In this document: positions 23,352 through 33,712 of the stretch, in pieces
Layout of the letters: every line of letters starts with the position of its first letter
Position numbering within the stretch: position 1 is the stretch's first letter
From: Anisus vortex
Taxonomy: Eukaryota; Mollusca; Gastropoda; Planorbidae
DNA: 64,000 bases
Assembly: GCA_949126835.1 (NCBI GenBank)
Contig: OX421495.1
Location: 28,335,721 to 28,399,720 of the forward strand
Direction: 5' to 3'
The notes under the pieces: generated by a model
What the model saw: the letters and a program-made list of their open reading frames with translations, nothing else
Told to the model about the DNA's origin: nothing
Database searches by the model: none
Made by a program: the position numbers and the translations under genes

Positions 23352-25572
23352 TATGGTAGAGCGTGTCATTGACACAATGATCACAGAAGACCTGGACCAG
23401 CGTGAAGATATTATAGGGTGTCCATGTTACGATAAATGCTAATAAAATAGCACTCAGTGTCTTTGCAGCTTTTTGGTCTTGCCTTCTTTCTTGCCGCCGA
23501 GATCGGATTTTAGACATTGCCGTCTGTCTAGCTTTGTGCTCACGAGTGGCTGCTTTAGCGGCTATCTTTGCTTGCATAGCAACTTTATTTGAATCACTGC
23601 TATGTGCTCTTCTGGCAAGTGCTGGTGTCCCTGTCCGAGGACGAACAGGAGGCGGTAATGTGCGTCTCTCTGATATTTTGGAAGTAATCATATCTTCATC
23701 TTCCGTGTCACTTTCGTTTCTTTGAACAAGTGATGGGTTCAATTCACTAAATCTGTCTAGCTCATCCTCAGGCTCCATTCTAATGGTTGGTTTTGAAATG
23801 AATCTTCTGTCTGGTAGATGAATTAATACACGAAACATGGCACTTTCTTCATCGTCTTCATCATCTGTATCACTCTCTCCAGAATGGCGTTTTCCATTTT
23901 TTACAGAATGTGACACAAGCTTTTGGGGGATCTCATTAGAAAATCCTTTTGCTTCAAAGTTTGAGAACGATGTAGTCAGTGCAAATGGGCAATTATTAGC
24001 TGTTAATTGATTGGTTGTCTGTTCTGGTGTAGAAGACATGGTATCAATGCTCATATCTCTATATATAGAAAATGGGCTATTAGGTGAGTCTATGGGTAAC
24101 AATGGTATAAGGGATGTGCTGAAGTTTATATGAACAGACCTGGAGGGTTTTGAAAATGGGGTTTGAAGACTTGTCGTGGAATTTTCTGAATCTTGTCGAG
24201 GCAATACCTTCTCACCATTAGAATGGGCTATACCTACATTTGGTAAAGTGCTATTTGAATGAGCATTAAATTCTTGGGGTGAACCCGGTTGTTCACTAGA
24301 GCTAGAATCTTCCATATAATCGGAATCACGGTCAATTTTTATACACGCTAGTAACTTGCTTTTAGTGTTGGGAACTTCGCTGTTAAGATTTACCAAATTA
24401 TTTCCCCTTTCACTTGTGCTGGAGTAACCTTCTTCATCACTTGACGCCATAGACTTTTTGCTATAGTGATGATGACGCTGATGAGGATCTTTTATTTTTT
24501 TGGACTTGTGTATTCCTTGCAGTTTGGGAAGATCTTTTTGTCGCTTTTGCGTTTCCATATAAATTCTAAAATATAATACTGACATGATAATTACAGGTAT
24601 ATAGAATGCAAACATGGCCGTTATGACAGTTAATGTTTGATTTGTTTTTAAAAATTGAATAAAACACTCATTTTCTTGAACCGTTCGTTTTCCTTCAATG
24701 TATGGCCAAGCAAATATCCAGGGTGTCCATATTAGTGAGGAAATAATCCAAGCACAACCGATCATTGTCGCTGCCCTACGAGGCGTGCGTTTAGCTCTAT
24801 ATGTCAATGGTCTTGTGACACTGAGATACCTATCAAAGCTGATGATAATCAAATTAGCAACAGAAGCATTACTCATTGTGTAGTCTAGAGACAACCAGAC
24901 ATCACACATCAGTGCTTTGAGAGGCCAATAACCCATCAACAAATACACCGTATATAGCGGCATGGATACAATACCAATAGTTAGATCAGCCACTGCTAAA
25001 CTTAATAAAAAGTAATTACTAACTGTTTGAAGATTTGTGTCCAATTTGAAAGCTACGATGACCAGTAAATTACCGCCAGCTGTAAGAACTGACAACAAAC
25101 TAACCACAATTGAGATAAATAATATTTCAGCTGTCGTTCTGTCTACGCCAATTTTATCAGTGACATTTCCAGTCATTGATTGATTATAATTGTCAAAATA
25201 GGGGTCTGTCCAATTAGTGTCTGTGAAATCCTGAGTTGATGGACTTGCCAGTGATGACGTGAGATTAAACCCTAAAAAAGCAGGTAACGTTGTATTTGCA
25301 AATGGAAACGTAGCTTGGAAAAATTCTTCAAAAGAAAAAGATTTATTTTGTAAGTATAGTGAACGATATTCATAGTAAGAATTGGTTAGATTGTGAAGCA
25401 ACAATCCTAATGTTTCAGCAATAGAGTTAACTTTGTGGACGTCATTGAGAAACATGTCTTCATCGCTCTGGTTGTTTAACTTCTGGTAAGCTTGTATATA
25501 ATCTATTGTGCTATTCAAATAAGCAGAGTTGGATAGTAGTGATCTCAAATCAAGATTAGCATTTTGAGCCAT
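23349..25572 (-). CDS. mAChR: Muscarinic acetylcholine receptor, main coding exon (TM1 to ECL3; partial)
   Basis: A rhodopsin-class GPCR for acetylcholine acting at the plasma membrane. The start ATG (25572) has a good context, AAAATGG. Residues 1-145 form an extracellular N-terminus with about nine N-x-S/T sites, long for the family and without an obvious signal peptide. Visible landmarks: GGN (N168, TM1), LAVAD (D196, TM2), C223 and C303 (disulphide), LDY with D230/Y231 and N235 (ligand pocket), DRY 247-249 followed by [18 protein letters not shown], a muscarinic hallmark. TM5 [12 protein letters not shown] spans 315-326 and TM6 WTPYN 717-721. All pocket residues known from vertebrate M3 in TM3, TM5 and TM6 are present, suggesting the classical (A-type) pharmacology; that is inference. 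The third intracellular loop is about 355 residues, rich in Ser, acidic and basic runs. The exon ends after codon 741 plus one base at a splice donor; TM7 is not found in the window. No break interrupts the exon. Confidence 0.95.
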
Positions 25573-25573
25573 T

Positions 25574-25672
25574 TTAAGCTTTAAAATACACAAAACCGTC
25601 CTTTAAAGAAATTCTTCTGTTTTGATATGTTCGGAGGATGAATTTCGCTGCGCACACAGACAGTTGATCCAT
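25574..25672 (-). promoter_or_regulatory. Upstream ORF (32 codons) ending one base before the receptor ATG
   Basis: ATG at 25672 in a strong context (ATCATGG) opens a 32-codon frame, MDQLSVCAAKF..., that stops with TAA at 25576-25574; the receptor ATG begins at 25572. It is in the same predicted exon. Its position predicts translational control by termination and reinitiation, or simple repression of the receptor. No homology of the peptide is recognised. Confidence 0.6.
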
Positions 25673-25697
25673 GATTTGATCCTTACTTCAGATGTAT

Positions 25698-25712
25698 CTG
25701 GAAAATAAAATA
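25698..25712 (-). other. Predicted 3' splice site in the 5' UTR of the receptor
   Basis: On the minus strand a pyrimidine-rich tract TTATTTTATTTTCCAG ends at 25698, giving an exon start at 25697, 125 bp before the receptor ATG. This places the whole large exon at 25697-23349, with at least one upstream non-coding exon not identified. Confidence 0.6.
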
Positions 25713-26320
25713 ACACGTAAAGTTAAACTATGAATTTTTGTTTGTGTAAACTGTTAGACTAAAGTTTATTCTGTACTAAACAAAGTCATTAAAGTAATAG
25801 TTGGTACAATCAGACACAAAGGAAACTAAAAACAGTCGCGAAATAAAGTTTATTGAAGCATTACAAATGGACAAATCAAAAGGGACTAAAATAAGGAAAA
25901 AGAAACGAAAATTTGACATTTAGTATTAAAAGTTATTTAAACAAAAAAACGAACCATATTTAGACATTTTTTAAAAGACAGAATATTTATTAATTAGAAA
26001 TAAAACTGATATGGAAGAAACGAAAATTAAACATAAATGACAAGTTGCCAGAAGTATGTTAATGGATTAATAAAATCGCAAGTAACCGGGTCCTCTACAT
26101 AAGCAGTTTCAAAATGTAGATACTATGAATAGTGAAGAACCGCATAAAAGAAAATTTAGATTTTAAATGAGGCTGTCGTCTAGAGAGAATACTAGAAATA
26201 AAATATAATTTAGTTCTAGAGAAAAAAAATGTTTTTACCAAAGAAATGTGAAAAATCGAATGGGTAAATCAAAAGTGGAGGAGAACATTGTCAAGTAATT
26301 ATACAAATGTCGTCAAATTA
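25713..26320 (-). other. Upstream intron or promoter region of the receptor
   Basis: AT-rich sequence without a recognised exon, core promoter or RNA gene. It separates the receptor exon from the 35-bp array. Confidence 0.5.
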
Positions 26321-28605
26321 GATAAAACATTTGACCGATGTAGGTAAAACAGGAAGATAAATCATTTAACCGATGTAGGTAAAACAGGAAGATAAAACAT
26401 TTGACCGATGTAGGTAAAACAGGAAGATAAATCATTTAACCGATGTAGGTAAAACAGGAAGATAAAACATTTAACCGATGTAGGGTAAACCAGGAAAATA
26501 AAACATTTAACCGATGTAGGTAAAACAGGAAAATAAAACATTTAACCGATGTAGGTAAAACAGGAAAATAAAACATTTAACCGATGTAGGTAAAACAGGA
26601 AGATAAAACATTTAACCGATGTAGGTAAAACAGGAAGATAAAACATTTAACCGACGTAGGTAAAACAGGAATTAAAACTTGTAACCGATGTAGGTAAAAC
26701 AGGAATTAAAACTTGTAACCGATGTAGGTAAAACAGGAAGATAAAACTTGTAACCGATGTAGGTAAAACAGGAATATAAAACATTTAACCGAGGTAGGTA
26801 AAACAGGAATTAAAACTTGTAACCGATGTAGGTAAAACAGGAAGATAAAACTTGTAACCGATGTAGGTAAAACAGGAAAATAAAACATTTAACCGATGTA
26901 GGTAAAACAGGAAGATAAAACTTGTAACCGATGTAGGTAAAACAGGAAAATAAAACATTTAACCGATGTAGGTAAAACAGGAAGATAAAACTTGTAACCG
27001 ATGTAGGTAAAACAGGAATATAAAACATTTAACCGATGTAGGTAAAACAGGAATTAAAACATTTAACCGATGTAGGTAAAACAGGAAGATAAAACTTGTA
27101 ACCGATGTAGGTAAAACAGGAAAATAAAACATTTAACCGATGTAGGTAAAACAGGAAGATAAAACTTGTAACCGATGTAGGTAAAACAGGAAAATAAAAC
27201 ATTTAACCGATGTAGGTAAAACAGGAATTAAAACTTGTAACCGATGTAGGTAAAACAGGAAGATAAAACATTTAACCGATGTAGAGAAAACAGGAAGATA
27301 AAACATTTAACCGATGTAAGTAAAACAGGAAGATAAAACATTTAACCGATGTAGGTAAAACAGGAAGATAAAACATTTAACTGATATAGGTAAAACAGGA
27401 AAATAAAACATTTAACCGATGTAGGTAAAATAGGAAGATAAAACATTTAACCGATGTAGGTAAAACAGGAAAATAAAACATTTAACCGATGTAGGTAAAA
27501 CAGGAAGATAAAACATTTAACCGATGTAGGGAAAACAGGAAGATCAAACTTGTAACCGATGTAGGTAAAACAGGAAGATCAAACTTGTAACCGATGTAGG
27601 TAAAACAGGAAAATAAAACATTTAACCGATGTAGGTAAAACAGGAATTAAAACTTGTAACCGATGTAGGTAAAACAGGAAGATCAAACTTGTAACCGATA
27701 TAGGTAAAACAGGAAAATAAAACATTTAACCGATGTAGGTAAAACAGGAAAATAAAACATTTAACCGATGTAGGTAAAACAGGAAGATAAAACATTTAAC
27801 CGATGTAGGGAAAACAGGAAGATAAAACATTTAACCGATGTAGGTAAAACAGGAATTAAAACTTGTAACCGATGTAGGTAAAACAGGAAGATCAAACTTG
27901 TAACCGATGTAGGTAAAACAGGAAGATAAAACATTTAACCGATGTAGGTAAAACAGGAATTAAAACTTGTAACCGATGTAGGTAAAACAGGAAGATAAAA
28001 CTTGTAACCGATGTAGGTAAAACAGGAAAATAAAACATTTAACCGATGTAGGTAAAACAGGAAGATAAAACGTGTAACCGATGTAGGTAAAACAGGAAAA
28101 TAAAACATTTAACCGATGTAGGTAAAACAGGAAGATAAAACTTGTAACCGATGTAGGTAAAACAGGAATATAAAACATTTAACCGATGTAGGTAAAACAG
28201 GAATTACAACTTGTAACCGATGTAGGTAAAACAGGAAGATAAAACTTGTAACCGATGTAGGTAAAACAGGAAAATAAAACATTTAACCGATGTAGGTAAA
28301 ACAGGAAAATAAAACATTTAACCGATGTAGGTAAAACAGGAAGATAAAACATTTAACCGATGTAGGTAAAACAGGAAGATAAAACATTTAACCGATGTAG
28401 GTAAAACAGGAAAATAAAACATTTAACCGATGTAGGTAAAACAGGAAAATAAAACATTTAACCGATGTAGGTAAAACAGGAAGATAAAACATTTAACCGA
28501 TGTAGGTAAAACAGTAAAATAAAACATTTAACCGATGTAGGTATAACAGCAAGATAAAACATTTAACAAAAAAAAGGTAAAACAGGAAGATAAAACATTA
28601 AACAA
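26321..28605. repeat. 34/35-bp minisatellite array, about 65 copies
   Basis: The monomer contains AACCGATGTAGGTAAAACAG followed by GAAGATAAAACATTT. Main variants: ACATTT versus ACTTGT before AACCGATG, and GGAAGATAAAAC, GGAAAATAAAAC or GGAATTAAAAC. The -1 variants change the frame, so only short open frames occur. Both ends are degenerate. The array is ancestrally related to the one at 33713-35372. Confidence 0.95.
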
Positions 28606-28610
28606 ATGTT

Positions 28611-28964
28611 GTGATGGGCTAGGGAAGGTGCCAAACTACTCAGCCTAGCACCATGGCACAGTTACTTAAAATAGCTTCACCTTGTTATAAACTACAGCTA
28701 GATCTTTGCTTTAGTGGTGCTATCTGGACTGAAATAATGAGCTGTATGATTGCAATTTATATTTATGTCTATGTATGTTCATTTTTCGTGATGGGCTAGG
28801 GAAGGTGCCAAACTACTCAGCCTAGCACCATGGCACAGTTACTTAAAATAGCTTCACCTTGTTATAAACTACAGCTAGATCTTTGCTTTAGTGGTGCTAT
28901 CTGGACTGAAATAATGAGCTGTATGATTGCAATTTATATTTATGTCTATGTATGTTCATTTTTC
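28611..28964. repeat. Perfect-looking tandem duplication of 177 bp
   Basis: 28611-28787 and 28788-28964 appear identical, both starting GTGATGGGCTAGGGAAGGTG and ending GTTCATTTTTC. It begins right after the decayed last monomers of the 35-bp array. No coding function is seen. Identity suggests a recent event or an assembly artefact. Confidence 0.9.
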
Positions 28965-29716
28965 GTGATTAATATCTGTATGTACATCTCCACATTTTCC
29001 AATGATTGAGATATTTACATATCCTTTATTTATTTTCTCCTGTAACTGATATCTGTACTTAAATATTAACAGTCTCTAATATGCTAATCGTCATCAACAT
29101 ATATAATTACCGTGAGTTTGTTTATATGTTTATATATATATAAATTTATTTATATATATATATATGTTTGTTCGCTATATGCACCTAAGTCATTTGACTA
29201 AACGGGACAAAAGTTAAATGTATAAATTGGAAACGTCTTCCAAAAGATATTTTTTTTAATGACTTATATTCATGAATGTGTTGATTAAAAAAATCAAAAA
29301 ATGTTTAATCAAACTATGCAAATAAATATAACCGTACAAATCAAATGGCCATTTCCGTTCATTAACTATGTTGAACGCGAGGGTCTTATCGGATTTTCCC
29401 AATTCTGCTGTTCTTTTTTTAATGTGGCGAGACCTTTTTTTCAAAAGATACGCACCGCAATTTGGCTTGGAGAGTTTAAATGGTGTAGGCTACTTAAAAA
29501 AAAATACTAGCGTATGACGTAATGTCTATCAAATCATTTCTTTTTTCATTATAGATGTTTGCATTATCTTTTAAGTAAAAGTAACCACATGTTTCAATTA
29601 TTTAATGGATGCACGTCGCTATTGAGAGCATCCTTAGGTGACTTTCTACACTCTATAAATTAAATTATACTAATTATGAAGGACAAGTGACAAGTTATAA
29701 ATGATTATTTTTAAAT
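28965..29716. other. AT-rich intergenic DNA
   Basis: A TATATA run at about 29136-29164 is the only visible feature; no gene is supported. Confidence 0.55.
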
Positions 29717-30590
29717 AGCAGAAGCCTGACAGCAACAATTTTTATGCATGTGCCAGGGCGACCGGACACAATATAAAAAAAACTAAACACCGAAAGAAAC
29801 ATTCACAATACTGTTTTATTGATACAATTAGCAAGAACAAAAATTAAATACCGAAAAAAATCGTTATCACTATTGCATTGAAATATTATTTTCTAATTAT
29901 TTTTTTAGTATTTACCTTTTTTATTGTTTTGTTTTTGTTTTTTTTTCTTTTAGATAGTATATTATTGTTAATTTAATATTGTTAATAACAAGTCAAGTCA
30001 ACACAACTGTTCGCTACATTTTAATAAAGAATTAAAAAGTATCTTAAAAAAACCCGGACGAGCCTTTCGGCTCTTGTGTCCAGGGCGTAACGCTTAGGAT
30101 TGAGCAATCTCTGTCCGGGCTCTAGCCACCCCACGATACGCCGAAGGCGTGTAACAGGGAAGGTTTCCGCAGCCCAGCGATCGTTCACTGCGGTTCCCCT
30201 AAGGATTATTATCGTGGTGGCTCGCCAGTAAACCTGCACTGTCACCCAGTAGCACAAATCCTATACTATAGGTACATGCATCCAGGCACCGGGTGGTTCT
30301 CGAGACGGGATTGCAGGGTCAATTGCTTCCTACCCACCGAGACCAGTGGCCTCTCGGCAGTGGAATGGATATCGAACCCGCTGCGGGGGCTGTCCCCCAT
30401 GCGTTCGCCCGCCGGTGTATTCTTAATGTGAATGTATCGGCGGTTTACACACTACGCCAGTCTTTGGGGCCAGAAGCTTGACAGCAACAATTCTTATGCA
30501 TATGCCAGGGTCAGGGCGACCAGAAACAATTAAAAAGAACAAAAACTAAATACCGAAAAGAAACGTTCTCACTCCAGTTTTTATTGTAAC
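29717..30590. repeat. Direct repeats of ~95 bp flanking a SINE
   Basis: The block AGAAGCCTGACAGCAACAAT...CCAGGGCGACC...ACCGAAAGAAAC at 29722-29800 is repeated imperfectly at 30472-30570 (AGAAGCTTGACAGCAACAAT). Part of it also recurs at about 29825-29890. The right copy is continuous with the LINE end at 30590-30925, so it may be LINE 3' UTR sequence. Confidence 0.7.
30047..30482 (-). mobile_element. GC-rich tRNA-derived SINE, minus strand
   Basis: Read on minus, the head has TGGCGTAGTGTGTAAACCG (A-box-like) and GCGGGTTCGATATCC (B box, plus 30367-30381). The body is far more GC-rich than its surroundings, and the end forms a hairpin GAGCC-gaaa-GGCTC before CCGGGTTTTTTT. It is about 435 bp and distinct from the SINE at 8251. 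The longer than usual A-B spacing and lack of clear target duplication leave some doubt. Confidence 0.65.
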
Positions 30591-30925
30591 ATTGCCTTTT
30601 GTCTTTTACTCTTAACAAAATACATTGTAGTCATTCGTTTCTCCGTCATTTTGACGGGTATAACCACTAGTAATATATAACTTCCTTCCATCCTCATGGG
30701 ATGATGGTGCAGTCTCCTTTTTCTCTGCCTCTCGCCTTTCTTCTTGGCTCGCTTCTCTTCACTCCTTTCTGTGAGGGTGGCTTCTGCAGCTTGAGTGCCC
30801 TCGCGCACCTTGGACCGCCAGGAGGTGCGTTCCTTAGCAAGGCTCGCCCACGTTTTGGGCTAAATGCGTGCCAGTAACAAGTCTTTTTTGCAGACGTCTT
30901 TGAAACGCAGGCAACAGTCTCTAAT
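30590..30925 (-). mobile_element. LINE 3' end, same family as 17690-19170
   Basis: Minus strand encodes the LINE tail: FKDVCKKDLL-type block near 30900, then SLAKERTSWRSKVREGT and EATLTERSEEKRAKKKGERQ, collinear with 18940-19100 on plus. Truncated upstream at about 30925. Together with the plus-strand copy it forms a pair of inverted homologous segments around the receptor gene. Confidence 0.8.
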
Positions 30926-32438
30926 GAGTCATTAACGTAACAGTCCTATGGTTTTAAATGACACGTGAATGACAACCATAAAGGAAGTTTAAGTATCGTC
31001 TGCATGAAAAGAGCAGGATTACATTACGTTTGTGCACGCTGAATGATTTAGAAATGCACTTTGGCACACTGCTTGCTTTAGTCTACTAAATGAAGCTAAT
31101 GGCACGAAACGAAGGAGCATACTCTAGAAGTTTAAGTTAGCATGGGGCCCCTGAGTAAAGTGTTTATAGAAAGTGCCTGATTCTGAACATGTTGGCAATA
31201 GCGTGGCCAGAGGAGGGCGGAGGAGATGGGCCCCAGGCGCCGTGTTTATAAGAGTTGCTAAGATCGCACTTTAAAAAATGTGTATATAAATCATACAAAT
31301 TAAATAACAAACATTAGTTAATGTTAATTTGAGTAAAAAAAAACTGTATAAAAAAGCAACCTATTCTTACCGTCTACGTTATTTAATTTAACGTCATCTA
31401 ATGCACGAAATCGAACATTTTAAACAGGCGCCGAATGTACCCCCTACGCCACACCAGGTGCTTTACCCCCCCCCCCCCCCAAAGCTACGCCTCGGTAGGT
31501 TGACCATGTATGTGTATTAGGTAGACCAAATGACGAACCTTTCGTTTTTTTTAAAATATCTTTACGCATCAACTGCATACTCTCTACTCTACTCCCCTAC
31601 GCATACTTTCTCCGATTGTAGCACAACTGAAACATAGCAAGACTACTTCCCCCTTCACCTCTCCTTCTTTCAACACCAGTATGATACTGGTTGTGTTAGC
31701 AAGCGCAGACATAGCTTCCCCCAGCCCCTGCCGCCTCCGTATTCCCATCGAAGTTCTGTTGATTCAAGTATTAGCGACCTCAGGTTATAGCAGAGGGGTG
31801 ACATTATCCGTTAAATGCGGCTCTCATTGATAATTTTAATATGTTTTTTTTTTCAGAACATTGTTGTTGCTAGTTACAAATTATTATTTCTATCAATACA
31901 TTTTGACACAATATTTTTTTTACATTTTTTAAAATATAATATTTGCTTTATTTGGCACACGAGACTTGCATTTAAATACTATAATAGGAATACAAAATAA
32001 TTATATTAAATTATTTTCAATATACGAAACCATTTTATTTAGGCTATATGGCACATTTAGCTACAAATCTATAGTAACTTTTCAAAGTTTTTATGTAAAC
32101 TTGTAGGCTATGCCGGCAAGTTTTTGTATAGGGCCTAGTTGTATAAGTCCAAGTGATTTATAATAATATCGTCATAAGGGTATGTGAGTATAAGTTTTAA
32201 AACCACAAAGAGAAAAGGTAGCCTACTAATTGACGACAGTGAGCCTACTTCATTGGAATGTGATAAAAAGTTTTATGGCGGTATATAAAGGTTTGCAAGT
32301 CGGGGTGGCGTGGGGGAAAGATTAGAAAGTATATAGTGGGTTGGGGAGAATAGTGTAATGTAGAGGGTAGGTACTCAAACTTGTAATATGTACTAAATGT
32401 GGCCTCTTAACTAACGATCCTGATGATCAAACCTTTTT
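30926..32438. other. Intergenic DNA, nothing firmly identified
   Basis: Mostly AT-rich, with a GC-richer patch at 31195-31250 and a poly-C run at about 31467-31480. No gene is supported. Confidence 0.5.
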
Positions 32439-32661
32439 AAGCTTGTTAGTTAGAGTATGAAAATGGTGGCTAGTACTAGTAAGCTTGTTAGTTAGAGTAT
32501 GAAAATGGTGGCTAGTACTAGTAAGCTTGTTAGTTAGAGTATAAAAATGGTGGCTAGTACTAGTAAGCTTGTTAGTTAGAGTATGAAAATGGTGGCTAGT
32601 ACTAGTAAGCTTGGTAGTTAGAGTATAAAAATGGTGGCTAGTACTAGTAAGCTTGTTAGTG
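32439..32661. repeat. 42-bp tandem repeat, five copies plus a partial
   Basis: The unit AAGCTTGTTAGTTAGAGTAT...GGTGGCTAGTACTAGT starts at 32439, 32481, 32523, 32565, 32607, and a partial one at 32649. Variation is limited to TATG/TATA and one TTGG. Confidence 0.95.
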
Positions 32662-32884
32662 TATTGGTGAGAGAACTAGTAACAAGTGGGGCCACAATTC
32701 AGGGCTCTTAAGCGTGTGTGTTGGTAAGAGTAATAAAGTAGCCAGTGGAATCACAATATTTAGATCACAATGTGTTTAGAGTAGCCAGACTAGAAATTAT
32801 AAGGTTTATTTTATTTAATATATTAGGCTAAATATTTTTGCTTTAACCCTATTTCTATATTAGAATAAAATCAGATTGTTTAAT

Positions 32885-33475
32885 ATAAAAAAAGCATTTT
32901 ATGTGTGTGGCTGTGTTGCAAAATGTAGAAACTCTTTAACGTAGTCTTATTAGCTTTTTATCAATTCAAGCTTATTTATAGTTTTCAACGACCAATATCC
33001 ACTTTTCAGAAAATTTATTTCATTGAAAAAGTCGAAGTCAAAAAAAAGTAAATATCTCCACACAAAAAAAGGTTTTTAAAGATACCAATAAAAGAACGAA
33101 AAATTTAAGGTAAATCTCAACAGTTTAAAAATATTATTTTAATTTTTAGACCCTACAACCAATGAAATAACTATTTGATAAGTGGGGGAAAAACTGTTCT
33201 CACTTATAGTTTATAATTAGGCCTATAGACTCTAAATCAGCTACGATAATGTTAAATAAGGAATTTTACAAGGAATTATTTTAGGTTTATTAACTAGTTC
33301 AACTTTACATAGATGATTTAATTTTTAGTATTGAGATTAATGCTGTTTCTACAAGTAATTAATTTACGCAGGGGCCCATTGTAAACTTAAATAACCACAG
33401 ATAAGCTACTACCCAGTGTAATGCCGGTCACTTCATAGTAGATAAGACTGTATGCCTAACTAATCATACCACAAC
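32885..33475. repeat. Dispersed ~600-bp repeat, copy B (uninterrupted)
   Basis: Collinear with copy A at 15191-15315 plus 16646-17113, same orientation. It contains the empty site for the LTR found in copy A. Divergence is visible throughout, so the copies are old. Confidence 0.8.
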
Positions 33476-33712
33476 TTTCGATTAAAACACATTTTGGGCA
33501 CCCGACGCGTTTGATCGTGATTATTTTAGGTCTTAGGCTCTTCCAAGTATAAATATAACAAAGTATCTTGTTACAATATAACTACTTGTAGTTATTTGTG
33601 GATCATATTCCTTTCATCTACTTCGTTTGTACAGTCCTTGGCTCTTTAGTTGCTAGGCATTTTTATATTTGATTTTTGCTCCGAACAAATGAATTCAGCT
33701 TTAACATTTAAC

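Noticed and set aside
25573..25593. Receptor start at an upstream TTG (seven extra residues)
   Set aside because: No ATG there; the ATG at 25572 has a good context and the uORF stop lies just before it.
31195..31500. Possible MITE between GCGTGGCCAGAGG and CTACGCCTCGG
   Set aside because: The ends match too weakly and no target duplication is visible.
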